This document shows positions 8,669 to 18,700 of a stretch of DNA of 49,718 bases, piece by piece (positions within the stretch are counted from its first letter, which is position 1; each line of letters begins with the position of its first letter). The stretch is taken from assembly GCA_040775095.1 (NCBI GenBank), contig JAXGTD010000015.1:1-49718 (forward strand), written 5' to 3'. The notes beneath the pieces are model-generated. The model saw nothing but the letters and a program-made list of their open reading frames with translations. It did not search any database and was not told the DNA's origin. The DNA is from JAXGTD01 sp040775095 (GTDB lineage Bacteria; Pseudomonadota; Gammaproteobacteria; Chromatiales; Chromatiaceae). The position numbers and the translations under genes were made by a program.

Positions 8669-9819
8669 TTAGAGGTACCTCACTCGATATTCGGGTCTGG
8701 ATGTCCGAGCCCCGGGGTCACGGGACCGGCGAGAAAATCGTGACGGTGGGCGTCGGGTCTGCCGTCTATCGACCCTGTGCACCGTAGCGATGCAAACTCC
8801 GCGCCATTCAATCCGCCCTCTCCGAGGACATGGGGCTGACGGATCGATGATGCCAGGAAACGGTGCCCTCCCGTCAAGCCGTCGCACCAAGGATGTGCGC
8901 GTCGTCGACACGCCCAACAAGGTCTGCACCCCGGCCGGCGAGGAAACACCCCTCCCGCCGAACGCGTTAGACAGCACCGCCGGGAAGGGTTCAAACCTGC
9001 ACCGGCCCGCCACCGGCCGTTCAGTCAGCGCGGGCACGTGTTCGGGACACACCCGTCAGACGGTATCCGATCGCCCTGCGAGCGCGTCTCAGGCATCAGG
9101 ATCGCGCGGCGCGAGGCACAGAAATGTGGCGGCAACACCGGCCCCGAACAGCCGTCAGACCCACCGGCGACCGATCGTCCGCCTTTCCGGGTCCGGCCGG
9201 GGAAACGCTGATTCAGCCGTTCCCGTGGAGACCATCGTGGCCCTACACCTGTTGCCGGTCGTTGGCCATTGCAACCGGCGCGGGCCCACAATCGCACGGC
9301 TCGGATCGCGAGCCGACTTGGCCAGTGGTGGATGAATCGTCGGTCCATCCCGGGACGAACATGCAACGGCTACACTCCGCGTCCGCACGGGATACCCGTG
9401 TACCCGCCCGGGTGTGCGGGGCCACCTTCACCGCCCTCTCCTCCAGTGTAGCAACCACGAGCGACAAGGCGGGGCGATCACTGGCCGGGACCAAGGAAAC
9501 GCGTCCTTGCCCCCGGCCACCGCATCAGCCGAGGCGCCTCGCGGCAACGCTGGTCCGTGCGCACTGCCGCGCCCGGGGGGCCGCGTCACCACACGGTGAG
9601 GGCGCGCGAATCGGCGTGTCTCCGATGGCGACGCTGGAAGGGGGTGTCAAGCATGTCCGCCGGCAACGGCCGCGGACGTGGTCGACGCCAGGCGGCCTCT
9701 CGACAGCGTCTTGCCCCCTTCGTTTCCGGGGGCAGTTTTCGATGTCGCCCGAGGGTCCGTTCTTCATGTCGCTTGACACAACTCCCGGTTCCGGGGTCTA
9801 GGCGATCCCCTATCGGTGA
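8669..9819. other. 1.15-kb stretch without a convincing gene
   Basis: Several frames of 80-225 codons cross this region on both strands, but their translations are Arg/Pro/Ser-rich, lack domains and overlap one another, so I call none. The left end must contain the prkA promoter; no clear -35/-10 pair was picked out. Near the right end are repeated ATGTCGC motifs and an inverted repeat that resemble the end of an insertion sequence (9645-9780). No tRNA-like fold was seen. The length is unusual for this otherwise dense window and suggests decayed DNA. Confidence 0.6.
9645..9780. repeat. possible relic of an insertion-sequence end
   Basis: TGTCAAGC at 9645-9652 has its inverted copy GCTTGACA at 9771-9778. 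Two related motifs lie in direct orientation next to the right copy: GATGTCGC at 9741-9748 and CATGTCGC at 9765-9772. Multiple short repeats next to a short terminal inverted repeat are typical of IS21-type ends. No transposase frame is present nearby, so at most a terminal fragment remains. The assignment rests on pattern alone. Confidence 0.25.
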
Positions 9820-10485
9820 TCAAAATACGCTGCCCAGGTGGACCTTCTCGCCCCCGTTCTTGAGGATTGCCGCAAACCGCTTCACCAGCTTCGGGCGCGC
9901 CAACAACAACTGCAGCGTGTGCTTCCGGGCGTTCTTGACCAGCGTAGAGGGATCGAAATAGGCCTTCGCATTGTCCACCGAGAGCACGAACGGGGGCCTC
10001 CCGTTTCGTGCGAGCAGGTAGCTCATCACCAGCGCCCCGGTTCGGTGATTGCCCTCGAAGTACAACTGTGGCTGGCTCAGAATGTAGACGTAGGCCCCGG
10101 CCGCCTGCTTCCAGGCCGCATCCCCCTTGCGCGCCTGCAGCCAATTGACCAACCCCTCGATACCCCCACCGCTGGCCGTGTAAAACCTTTGCTGCGTCAG
10201 CTCGAGCACCTGCCGGCAGTCCAGTCGGATCGCCGCGTCGGTGCCGCAGAGCACCAGGTAGTTCAGCTCGAGCAGGAAGGGCGAGTTTCCAAGCTCGAAC
10301 GCATCGATGCGTCGTGCCAGGAGGCGGTCAACGTACGCGTAGCCCAGCATCAGGCGTTCCACCACCTCGTCGGTGAGCGGATCACGGGAGATGGTGAGGC
10401 TTGCGTTGATCGCGTCGAAGTCGGCCTGCACGGCGCGCAACGATGCTTCGATGGCGTCCAGATTCAGGCGCCTTGGGTTAGGCAT
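9820..10485 (-). CDS. Fic-like protein lacking the catalytic histidine
   Basis: This 221-residue helical protein resembles the Fic/Doc fold. The Fic core motif normally reads HPFxxGNGR; here residues 140-148 read QLYFEGNHR, keeping the E-G-N and R but replacing the catalytic His with Gln and the second Gly with His. AMPylation by the usual mechanism therefore looks unlikely; it may use another chemistry or act by binding. It follows pstB by 58 bases on the same strand and could be the last gene of the pst operon. An N-terminal helical region (1-100) precedes the motif. No toxin-antitoxin partner is visible. Confidence 0.7.
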   Translation of the reverse strand: MPNPRRLNLDAIEASLRAVQADFDAINASLTISRDPLTDEVVERLMLGYAYVDRLLARRIDAFELGNSPFLLELNYLVLCGTDAAIRLDCRQVLELTQQRFYTASGGGIEGLVNWLQARKGDAAWKQAAGAYVYILSQPQLYFEGNHRTGALVMSYLLARNGRPPFVLSVDNAKAYFDPSTLVKNARKHTLQLLLARPKLVKRFAAILKNGGEKVHLGSVF

Positions 10486-10543
10486 TCAATCGACTCAGGG
10501 GACCGGCGGGTTGTAAGGCCGAGACCCCATTTCATGCATTTCC

Positions 10544-11368
10544 CTAGCTGAACTCGCCGGCGACATACTCCCTGGTCAGCCTCTCGCGGGGGGCCTGAAA
10601 CACCTGTTCCGTCGGCCCCATCTCGACCAGATATCCGGTGCGCCCGCCCTGGGAGATATCCACCGAGAAGAAGGCCGTCGTGTCGGCAACACGCGTGGCC
10701 TGTTGCATGTTGTGGGTGACCAGCGCAACGGTGTAGCTCTCCTTGAGCTCGAGCATGAGCTCCTCGACCTGGCGGGTCGCGATCGGATCCAGGGCCGAGC
10801 ATGGCTCGTCCATCAGCAGGACGTCCGGCTCGGTGGCAATGGCGCGTGCGATGCACAGGCGTTGCTGCTGCCCACCGGAAAGCGACAGACCGCTGTTCTT
10901 CATCTTGTCCTTGACCTCATTCCAGAGGGCCGCGCGGCGCAGCGCCCGCTCGACCCGTTCGTCGAGGTCTCCCCGGTATTTGTTCAACCGCAGGCCGAAG
11001 GCGACGTTGTCGTAGATACTCATCGAGAACGGGTTGGGTTGCTGGAAGACCATGCCGATGTAGCGGCGCACCACGACGGCGTCGACCTTCTTCGCATAGA
11101 TGTCCTGGCCGTGGTAGGTCACCGATCCCTCGAACCGGAACACGCTGATCAGGTCGTTCATCCGGTTCAGGCTGCGCAGCACCGTGGACTTGCCGCAGCC
11201 GGACGGGCCGATGAAGCCGGTGATCTTCTTCTTCTCGATCGGCACGGTGCTATCGCGCACGGCGAGGAAGCTGCCATAGAAGATCTTGTCAACCTGACAG
11301 TCAATCACCGTGTCGCCGGCTGGCCGATACGGTCTTGCGATGAATACGGATTCTGCTGTCGCGCTCAT
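10544..11368 (-). CDS. pstB: phosphate ABC transporter ATP-binding protein PstB
   Basis: This 274-residue ATPase powers high-affinity phosphate import with PstA and PstC at the inner membrane. It has Walker A (GPSGCGKST), the ABC signature (LSGGQQQR) and Walker B (VLLMDEP) followed by the switch His region (VTHNM). I place the start at the ATG at 11368, which has AGAGGT eight bases upstream; a GTG at 11386 would add six residues. It is the last transporter gene of the operon, 19 bases after pstA. No phoU follows, although phoU commonly closes such operons. Confidence 0.95.
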   Translation of the reverse strand: MSATAESVFIARPYRPAGDTVIDCQVDKIFYGSFLAVRDSTVPIEKKKITGFIGPSGCGKSTVLRSLNRMNDLISVFRFEGSVTYHGQDIYAKKVDAVVVRRYIGMVFQQPNPFSMSIYDNVAFGLRLNKYRGDLDERVERALRRAALWNEVKDKMKNSGLSLSGGQQQRLCIARAIATEPDVLLMDEPCSALDPIATRQVEELMLELKESYTVALVTHNMQQATRVADTTAFFSVDISQGGRTGYLVEMGPTEQVFQAPRERLTREYVAGEFS

Positions 11369-11387
11369 TGTTGTTACCTCTGACACC

Positions 11388-12293
11388 TCAGACCTTTGGC
11401 TGACCGAGCAGGCGGGCCAGGATGTTGAATACCAGCACGATCAGCACAAGCACCAGCGAGGCCGTCCAGGCAAGCTCGATCTGGTTCTGGAACGGCATAC
11501 CGGAGAAGTTGTAGATCAGGATCGATAGCGAGGCGGTCGGCTCCATCAGCTCGCTGATGTAGTAGTTGCTGAACAGGGCCGTGAACAACAGCGGGGCCGA
11601 CTCGCCCGCGGCACCCGCGATGGCCAGCATGACGCCGGTCAGGATCCCGGGCAGGCCGGTGGGCAGGACCACCTTCCAGATCACCTGGGTGCGTGTGCAG
11701 CCCATGCCGTAGGCGGCGTCCTTCATACGCTGGGGCACCTGGGCGATCGCCTCTTCGGCGGCCAACACGACGGTCGGCAGCATCAGGACCGCCAGGGCCA
11801 CACCGCCGGCCAACGCGGAGTAACCAAACCGGATGACCAGCACGGCATAGACGAACACGCCGGCGAGGATCGACGGAAAACCCGTGAGCACCTTGGCCAG
11901 GAAACGCGACGTCGTTGCGATGGGACTGCCCGGGCCGAGGATGGCCAGGTACACCGCCGCGAGGATGCCGATGGGTACGCTCAGCACGGCGGCGATTGCG
12001 ACCATCAGCAGGGTGCCGACAATCGCATTGCCGATCCCGCCGCCCAGCTCGAAGCCCGCGGGCGGGAGGGCAGTGATGACCTCGCCGATGTCGGCGCTGA
12101 ACAGCCTTGTGCCGCCCTGCACCAACAACACGGAGATCACGGACAGGAGCGGGATCGAGGCCAGAAGAGCCGCGATCCAGGTCAGCCCGGTCAAGACGTT
12201 GTTCTTCACGGCCCGCCCCTCGAACATCTGCCGCTCGAGGTTGGGCCGGAGTAGCTCGAGATCGTCGGTCATGGTCAGATCGATATCGCTCAT
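11388..12293 (-). CDS. pstA: phosphate ABC transporter permease PstA
   Basis: This 301-residue inner-membrane permease has the PstA/PstC transmembrane pattern, with about six hydrophobic segments, and the cytoplasmic EAA-type loop around AEEAIAQVPQRMKDAAYGMGCTRT that docks PstB. With PstC it forms the phosphate channel. Its ATG overlaps the pstC stop by four bases (ATGA), which indicates translational coupling. The protein has normal length for the family. Confidence 0.95.
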   Translation of the reverse strand: MSDIDLTMTDDLELLRPNLERQMFEGRAVKNNVLTGLTWIAALLASIPLLSVISVLLVQGGTRLFSADIGEVITALPPAGFELGGGIGNAIVGTLLMVAIAAVLSVPIGILAAVYLAILGPGSPIATTSRFLAKVLTGFPSILAGVFVYAVLVIRFGYSALAGGVALAVLMLPTVVLAAEEAIAQVPQRMKDAAYGMGCTRTQVIWKVVLPTGLPGILTGVMLAIAGAAGESAPLLFTALFSNYYISELMEPTASLSILIYNFSGMPFQNQIELAWTASLVLVLIVLVFNILARLLGQPKV

Positions 12294-13267
12294 GGCTTGC
12301 CCTCGAACTTGCGGATCGTGTATTGCTGGATGCCGAGTCCGAGCACATTGACGATGAAGGTGATCAGCAACAACACGAGGGCCGCGTACATTAGCGCCTG
12401 CACCTCAACCGGGCCCGCCTCGGGAAAGCTCGAGGCGAGCAGCGATGCCAGGGTATTGGCCGGTGCAAACAGCGAAATACTGATCTGATTGCTGTTGCCG
12501 ATCAGCATCGCCAGCGCCATCGTCTCGCCAAGTGCCCGGCCGAAGCCCAACACCAACGCGGCGAGCAGACCCGAGGAGGCGGTCGGCAACATGACCTTCA
12601 GGATGGCCTCCCATTTGGTCGTGCCCATCCCATAGGCGGCCTCCTTGACCTTGTATGGGATGCGCCGGAATGCATCCACCGAGATCGCCGCCACCGTGGG
12701 CAGGATCATGATCGACAGAACCAACGCCGCCGGCGCCATGCCGGGACCGCTCAGATCGGTTCCGAAGAGCGGAAACCAGGACAGGTGCTCATGCAGCCAG
12801 TCGGCGCCAGGCCGGATCAAAGGGATCAGGACATAGATGCCCCAGAGGCCGTAGACGACAGACGGAATCGCGGCCAACAACTCGACGATGGTGCGAAACA
12901 CCATCGAAAGCCGATGATGGATGAAGTCCTGCGTCAGAAAGATCGCGATCGCCACGCCGAACAGGCCGCCGAGCAGCAAGGCCAGCAACGAGCTGTACAG
13001 CGTCCCCCAGATCTCCGGGAGCACGCCGAATTGGTGTTTGTTGACGTCCCAGGTGGTGCCTGTCCAGAACCCAAGGCCATAGGCATCAATGGCTGGCGCC
13101 GCCTTGCGCCCAACCTCCCAGAGAATGAACGCGACCAGCACAATGATGAGCATTGCGCAGCTGTAGGCCAGCATGCGGAACACCCCGTCGGAGAATCGCT
13201 CCGTCAACGTCGGCGGTCGGGTGATCGATGCGGCGTTCCCCGCCTGCTCAAAGAGTCTCGTAGACAT
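12290..13267 (-). CDS. pstC: phosphate ABC transporter permease PstC
   Basis: This 325-residue permease pairs with PstA. It has an N-terminal membrane segment (MLAYSCAMLIIVLVAFI), a periplasmic stretch, and the EAA-like loop around DAFRRIPYKVKEAAYGMG near the C-terminal half. I start it at MSTRLFEQ (13267); an ATG at 13279 adds four residues, and the frame stays open to 13435 with a non-protein-like leader. Neither ATG has a strong ribosome-binding site. It lies 289 bases after pstS, an unusually long gap within a pst operon. Confidence 0.92.
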   Translation of the reverse strand: MSTRLFEQAGNAASITRPPTLTERFSDGVFRMLAYSCAMLIIVLVAFILWEVGRKAAPAIDAYGLGFWTGTTWDVNKHQFGVLPEIWGTLYSSLLALLLGGLFGVAIAIFLTQDFIHHRLSMVFRTIVELLAAIPSVVYGLWGIYVLIPLIRPGADWLHEHLSWFPLFGTDLSGPGMAPAALVLSIMILPTVAAISVDAFRRIPYKVKEAAYGMGTTKWEAILKVMLPTASSGLLAALVLGFGRALGETMALAMLIGNSNQISISLFAPANTLASLLASSFPEAGPVEVQALMYAALVLLLITFIVNVLGLGIQQYTIRKFEGKP

Positions 13268-13500
13268 TGGGAGTACCATTTTCCGCCACATGCCGGGCGT
13301 CAGTGTTCTGCAGTCGCGCTCGGCCGCGGGCCCACCCGCACCGGGGTATCCGCGTGCGTTCCACCGTTGCCGATGGTTCCCGGCAATCGCTGCCGCAGTA
13401 GTCGACTCCGCGGGTCGGGGGATCGGCCAAGCCAAGGCTGGCTGGCGCCCGATGTGTGCGCGTCGCGGCCGGTCAGCTCATGTCCGGCAGAACGACAAAG

Positions 13501-13512
13501 GGCACCGGTGCC
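13501..13512. repeat. 12-bp palindrome between pstS and pstC
   Basis: GGCACCGGTGCC is a perfect palindrome 45 bases past the pstS stop codon, in the 289-base gap before pstC. It might be part of an RNA structure that lowers read-through so that pstS is expressed above pstCAB, as is common for binding-protein genes, or a protein-binding site. A 12-base GC-rich palindrome can also occur by chance. Confidence 0.3.
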
Positions 13513-13556
13513 GCAAGCGGTCAGACCGGCGCCCGTCGAGAGGGGAGCGAGCTGGC

Positions 13557-14615
13557 CTATTGCACAAACCGGGCAGCCGCGCGAACCTTGTCGATCACGG
13601 CCCCCGGCAGCGGGATGTAGCCGAGAGCGTCCGCCTGGCCCTGGGCTGCCTCACTGGTGCAGTACTCGACCAGCTTGCGCAGGGCCGCCGCCTTGTCGTC
13701 GTCCTGATCCTTATAGAGCAGCAGCCAGGTCATGGAAGCAATCGGGTACGCATCCGCGCCGGCCGGATCCCAGACCCAGGCGATCAGGTTCGGCACGTCG
13801 CTGCCGGGAAGCGTCGCGTCCGGGAACTCGGCGCTCGCCAAGGCCGCCGCACCCGACTCCGGGCCCGGCGCCACGAACTTGCCGGCCTTGTTCTCGAGCA
13901 TGGCCGTCGGCTGCTTCGTGAGCTTGGCGTAGCCATACTCGATATAGCCGATCGCACCCGGGATCTGCCTGATCTGCGCCGTGACGCCGTCGTTCTTCGG
14001 CGCCTTGATGAATTGGTCGCTGCTGGGCCAATTCGGCGCCTTGGACTGACCGACCGCACTTTCAAACGCCGGGTCGATGTTGCTCAGGTGGCCAGTGAAC
14101 ACATAGGTCGTGCCAGAGGAGTCGGAGCGGACAACGACCGTAATGGGCTCATCCGGAAGCTTGACGCCGGGATTGGCGGCGGCAATCGTGGGGTCGTTCC
14201 ATTTCGTGATGTTCCCCGAGAAGATCTCCGGATAGACGTCACGCGGCAGCTTGAGCTCCTTGACGCCCTTGAGGTTGTACGCCAAAACCACCTCGCCGGC
14301 GGTCATCGGCAACAGAACCACGCCCTGCTTGACCTGGGCCATCTCCTTGTCGTCCATGGCCGCATCGGAGGCCGCAAAGTCAACGACACCGTTGATCAGA
14401 TCCTGGATGCCGGCACCGCTACCCTTGGACTGGTAGTCGACACGGATGTCCTTGTGCTCCTTTGAGAAATCCTTGAACCACTTGGCATAGATCGGCGCCG
14501 GGAAGCTGGCGCCGGATCCGTTCAGCTTGACCTCGGCGCTGGCGGTCGCGGACATCACCAGCAGACTGGCGCAACTGACGGCGGCGAGCGCCGTCCGGGA
14601 TAGGGTGAGCTTCAT
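13557..14615 (-). CDS. pstS: periplasmic phosphate-binding protein PstS
   Basis: This 352-residue protein captures phosphate in the periplasm for PstCAB. It has a clear signal peptide (residues 1 to about 27, ending ATASA), then the hallmark VKLNGSGASFPAP start of the mature protein. Phosphate-binding segments include SKGSGAGIQ, DFAASDAAM and RSDSSGTT. A GGAG site lies upstream of the ATG. It is the first gene of the minus-strand pstSCAB operon, so the operon promoter should lie at 14616-14900; PhoB control would be expected but only a weak match to a Pho box was found there. Confidence 0.96.
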   Translation of the reverse strand: MKLTLSRTALAAVSCASLLVMSATASAEVKLNGSGASFPAPIYAKWFKDFSKEHKDIRVDYQSKGSGAGIQDLINGVVDFAASDAAMDDKEMAQVKQGVVLLPMTAGEVVLAYNLKGVKELKLPRDVYPEIFSGNITKWNDPTIAAANPGVKLPDEPITVVVRSDSSGTTYVFTGHLSNIDPAFESAVGQSKAPNWPSSDQFIKAPKNDGVTAQIRQIPGAIGYIEYGYAKLTKQPTAMLENKAGKFVAPGPESGAAALASAEFPDATLPGSDVPNLIAWVWDPAGADAYPIASMTWLLLYKDQDDDKAAALRKLVEYCTSEAAQGQADALGYIPLPGAVIDKVRAAARFVQ

Positions 14616-15087
14616 CCGATTTGACTCCGTAGAGATGTTGCCTTGTTTGGGCTTGCGCCCTCGCTCGTTCTGAGGACTATTGTCGCCGGCGGACGTTTCC
14701 GTTGGATGAAGCCTTGATGAAGGATCGGTGTCGCGCGGCGCGCGGGCGAGGCCCCGCGTGCGCCTCTGACCCGCACGGCTGGGCGCTGCCGGCGGGTTGG
14801 ATGAATGCCCCAGTCGAGAGATTTTTTTCCGGGATCGCGATGCCCTGTCAGGTTTTGATAAGGCAGCTGTGGAAAATTGTCATTGCCACCGCATGGATGG
14901 CATAGACGGACCGGACCCAAGGACCCTTTCATGTCTCGGCGCACGCCGCCTGACGCACCGCGGCCCCAGGGGCGACAGTTTCAAAGAGACCAAGTGGTTC
15001 GGCATAGGCCAGGGCCGTGTGCGCTTGCTCAAGCGATGCGGCACCGATCCCTGGCCAGGATCGCAACACAGCTCGAGGACATCCATC
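14616..15087. other. divergent intergenic region, pst promoter side
   Basis: This separates pstS (leftward) from a PIN-domain gene (rightward). An AT-richer island at about 14819-14885 contains CTGTCA at 14845-14850, CTGTGG 22 bases later and TGTCAT at 14878-14883, on the plus strand. These resemble degenerate halves of the PhoB box, but the 11-base spacing is broken and the site is over 200 bases from pstS, so I rate it weak. No antitoxin-like frame precedes the PIN gene. Confidence 0.35.
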
Positions 15088-15570
15088 ATGGACAACAAGA
15101 CAAACGCCAGCGAATCGAAGGGGTTTAGAAACGACATCCGGGTCATGTTCGACGCCAACGTCATCCTCTGCGCGCTATTCGGGCAGGGTGCCGAGCGGGA
15201 GTGGGCCGCCGCGGCCCTCGCGCTCGCCCAGAGGGGTCGATTGAGCGTGTATCTCTGTGCCGGCGCCGTGGCCAGTCTCTACGAAGAACTGGTGCGGGTC
15301 GATGCGCCCGCCGCGGCCCAACACCAGCTTGCGGCGCTACGCGAGTGTTTCCGTGTCGCCGCGGTGACCGAGGCGGTGGTCGACGCCGCCCTGGCCCTCG
15401 GCTGGCCCTATCTGGAAGACGCCCTCACCTACCAAAGCGCGCGCAACGCGGGGCTCGATCTGCTGGTCTCACTGGACCCGAGCGACTTTCCCGTCGATGG
15501 GATCCGGGTCACCGCGCCGCGGCAGTTACTGGCGGAACTGGCCACGGAAACGGAAAGCCAGCCGCATTGA
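15088..15570 (+). CDS. orphan PIN-domain protein
   Basis: This 160-residue protein has the PIN ribonuclease layout: D22 in the MFDANVIL strand, acidic E66-E67, D111 in LEDALTYQSA and D130/D133 in SLDPSDF. These are the positions of the metal-binding acids in VapC-like nucleases, so single-stranded RNA cleavage is plausible. The usual TRN stretch before the last acid is replaced by SLDP. I chose the ATG at 15088 because GAGGA lies eight bases upstream and the longer frame is not protein-like. No antitoxin gene is adjacent on either side, so it is either an orphan or a housekeeping PIN protein. Confidence 0.75.
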   Translation: MDNKTNASESKGFRNDIRVMFDANVILCALFGQGAEREWAAAALALAQRGRLSVYLCAGAVASLYEELVRVDAPAAAQHQLAALRECFRVAAVTEAVVDAALALGWPYLEDALTYQSARNAGLDLLVSLDPSDFPVDGIRVTAPRQLLAELATETESQPH

Positions 15571-15703
15571 TGGGCGCGGGCATCACGGGGTCGGGGCCGC
15601 CGGGAAGCGCACTGGCCCCGCCGGATTGCTCGGCGGGGCACGACTTGTGCGAGAATCCTGTCTCTGACCAGACCCGCAACCCGTCAATCCGCCCGCTGTT
15701 TCC

Positions 15704-18700
15704 ATGTCGTCCGCCGCCTCGTCCACCGCGCCGTCTCCTTCGTCGCCCGTCCCTGCCCCGGCCACCCACTCGCCGCTCGCCCCGCCACTGCCTCGCTTGG
15801 CAGGCGAGAGGCTGCTCTGGGGTCGCCTCTATGGTGCTGCCACCGCGTTGGCCATCGCCTCCGCGGCACGCCAGGCCGACGGTCCATTGCTCGTGGTCGT
15901 GCCCGACATGCCGTCGGCAACCACACTGCGTGCCGAGCTGCGGTTCTTCCTGAGGGCCAGCCAGCTCCCGGTACTTGCCTTCCCAGACTGGGAGACGCTG
16001 CCCTACGACGTCTTCTCCCCGCTGCCCGAGCTGGTCTCCGAGCGCCTGCTCACGCTGCACCAGCTCGCGATGCTCGAGCGCGGCGTGCTGCTGGTGCCGG
16101 TCGGGACATTGCTTCAGCGGCTACCGCCGCGGGACTACGTGGACGGCCACTCATTCGTGCTCTCCGTTGGCGATCGGCTGGACCTCGAGCGCACCCGCCA
16201 GCGCCTGGAGCGTGCCGGCTACCAGTGTGTCTCGCAGGTCATTGCGCATGGCGAGGTCGCGGTGCGCGGGGCCCTGCTCGATGTCTTCCCGATGGGCAGT
16301 CGCGAGCCGTTGCGCATCGATCTGTTCGACGACGAGGTCGAGTCCATCCGGACCTTCGATCCCGACAGCCAGCGTTCCAGGGAGAAACTGGATCGGGTGC
16401 GCATGCTCCCGGCACGGGAGCTCCCGTTCGATGAGGAGGCGATCAGTGCATTCCGCCAGCGCTACCGGGCGGCGATCGACGGCGATCCGCGCACCAGCCT
16501 GATCTACCGCGAGGTATCCGAGGGGCGGATGCCCGGCGGGATCGAATATTACCTGCCCCTGTTCTTCGAGCAGACCGCAACCCTGTTCGACTATCTCCCA
16601 GACGGGACCCTCGCCATCGAGTCGGGCGACGCCCGCGATGGGGCGATCGCGACCCTGGCGGGCATCACGCAGCGCTATGAACAGCGCCGCCACGATGCCG
16701 AGCGCCCCCTGCTGCCCCCCAATCGCCTGTATTTGAGCCCGGACGACCTCGCCAACCGACTCAACGCCATGCCAGGCGTGCGTTGGCAGTCATCCGAGGT
16801 GGTGCAGCGACGCAAGGGCTATGCGGCCGTGTGCAACTTCGCGACCGCGCAGCCACCGGCGCTCGCGATCCAGGCACGGGCGGCCGAGCCCGCCGCGGGT
16901 CTGAAGGCGTTCCTCGCAAGCCCCGATCAGCGCGTGCTGCTGGTTGCAGAGAGTACCGGGCGGCGCGAGATGCTGCTCGACAACCTGCACGGGTTCGCGA
17001 TCCAGCCCGAGGCGGTCAAGGGCTGGCAGGCGTTCGTCGACGGCACCATGCCCGTCGCCGTGACCATCGGCCCGCTCGAACAACCGCTACGGTTGGAGCG
17101 CGATGGCCTGGCACTCGTGACCGAGACGCAGCTCTATGGCGAGCGCGTGCGCCAGGAACGCCGCGGCCGCGCCAAGATGCGCGACGCCGAGGCGGTGGTG
17201 CGCAACCTCACCGAGCTGCACGAGGGCGCTCCCGTGGTGCACGAGGCGCACGGCGTCGGCCGCTTTCTCGGCCTGCAGACGCTTGAGGTCGGAGGCACGC
17301 GCTCGGAGTTTCTGGCGCTCGAGTACGCCAAGGGCGACAAACTCTACGTGCCGGTCAGCTCACTGCACCTGATCTCACGCTATACCGGCGCCGCACCGGA
17401 GGGCGCACCGCTGCATCGGCTCGGCAGTGATCAGTGGGACAGGGTCAGGCGCAAGGCCGCGCAGAAGGCCCGCGACGTCGCCGCCGAGCTGCTCGACATC
17501 TACGCGCGCCGGGCCGCCCGTCAGGGGATCGCCTTCCCCGACCCGGGTGCCGACTATGACCGGTTCGCGAGCGCCTTCGCGTTCGAGGAAACGCCCGACC
17601 AGCAGCGCGCCATCGAAGCCATCCTGAGCGACATGGCCGACCCCAAGCCGATGGACCGGGTGGTCTGCGGCGATGTCGGCTTCGGCAAGACCGAGGTCGC
17701 GATGCGCGCCACCTTCGTCGCCGTCAGCGGTGGCCGTCAGGTGGCGGTGCTGGTCCCCACGACGCTGCTGGCTCAGCAACATTATCAGAACTTCGCCGAC
17801 CGCTTCGCCGACTGGCCGGTGCGCGTAGAGAGCCTGTCGCGCTTTCGCAATGCCAAGGAGGCCAAGGCCGTCATGGACGGGCTGGCCGATGGGCGCGTCG
17901 ACATCGTCGTCGGCACCCACAAGCTGTTGCAGGGGACGAAGACCCGGTTCAAGAACCTGGGGCTGGCCATCATTGATGAGGAACACCGTTTTGGCGTGCG
18001 GCACAAGGAGCAGCTAAAGAGCCTGCGCAGCGAGGTCGACGTTCTGACCCTGACCGCAACCCCGATCCCACGCACGCTCAACATGGCCATGGCCGGGCTG
18101 CGCGACCTGTCCATCATCGCCACCCCGCCGGTGCAGCGCCACCCGATCAAGACCTTTGTCTCGCCCTGGAACGACGCGCTGATCCAGGAGGCGTGCCAGC
18201 GCGAGATCAACCGTGGTGGGCAGATCTTCTTCCTCCACAACGAGGTCGAGACCATCGAGAACATGGCGCAGAAGATCGAGAAACTGGTCCTCGGCGCCCG
18301 CGTTCAGGTGGCGCACGGGCAGATGCGCGAGCGCGACCTGGAGCGGGTCATGCGCGACTTCTACCACCGACGTTTCAACCTGCTGGTGTGCTCCACCATC
18401 ATCGAGAGCGGGATCGATGTGCCGAGCGCCAACACCATCCTGATCAACCGCGCCGACAAGCTCGGCCTGGCCCAACTGCACCAGCTGCGAGGCCGTGTGG
18501 GGCGCTCACACCATCGCGCCTACGCCTATCTGATCACGCCGCCGGTCAAGTCCATGACCGCCGACGCCAGGAAACGCCTGGAGGCCATCGAATCGCTCGA
18601 GGACCTCGGTGCCGGTTTCACGCTCGCCACGCACGATCTCGAGATCCGCGGTGCCGGCGAGTTGCTTGGCGACGAACAGTCCGGACAGATCCATGAGATC

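Noticed and set aside
9124..9801. 225-codon plus-strand frame in the 8.7-9.8 kb gap
   Set aside because: Its composition is Arg/Pro/Ser/Thr-rich, there is no ribosome-binding site or domain, and overlapping frames look alike.
14844..14884. Pho box upstream of pstS
   Set aside because: CTGTCA, CTGTGG and TGTCAT occur, but the 11-base repeat spacing is broken and the site is over 200 bases from the gene; a matrix scan would be needed.
14797..15087. N-terminal extension of the PIN protein or an antitoxin gene
   Set aside because: The in-frame upstream codons are not protein-like, and a good ribosome-binding site marks the later ATG.
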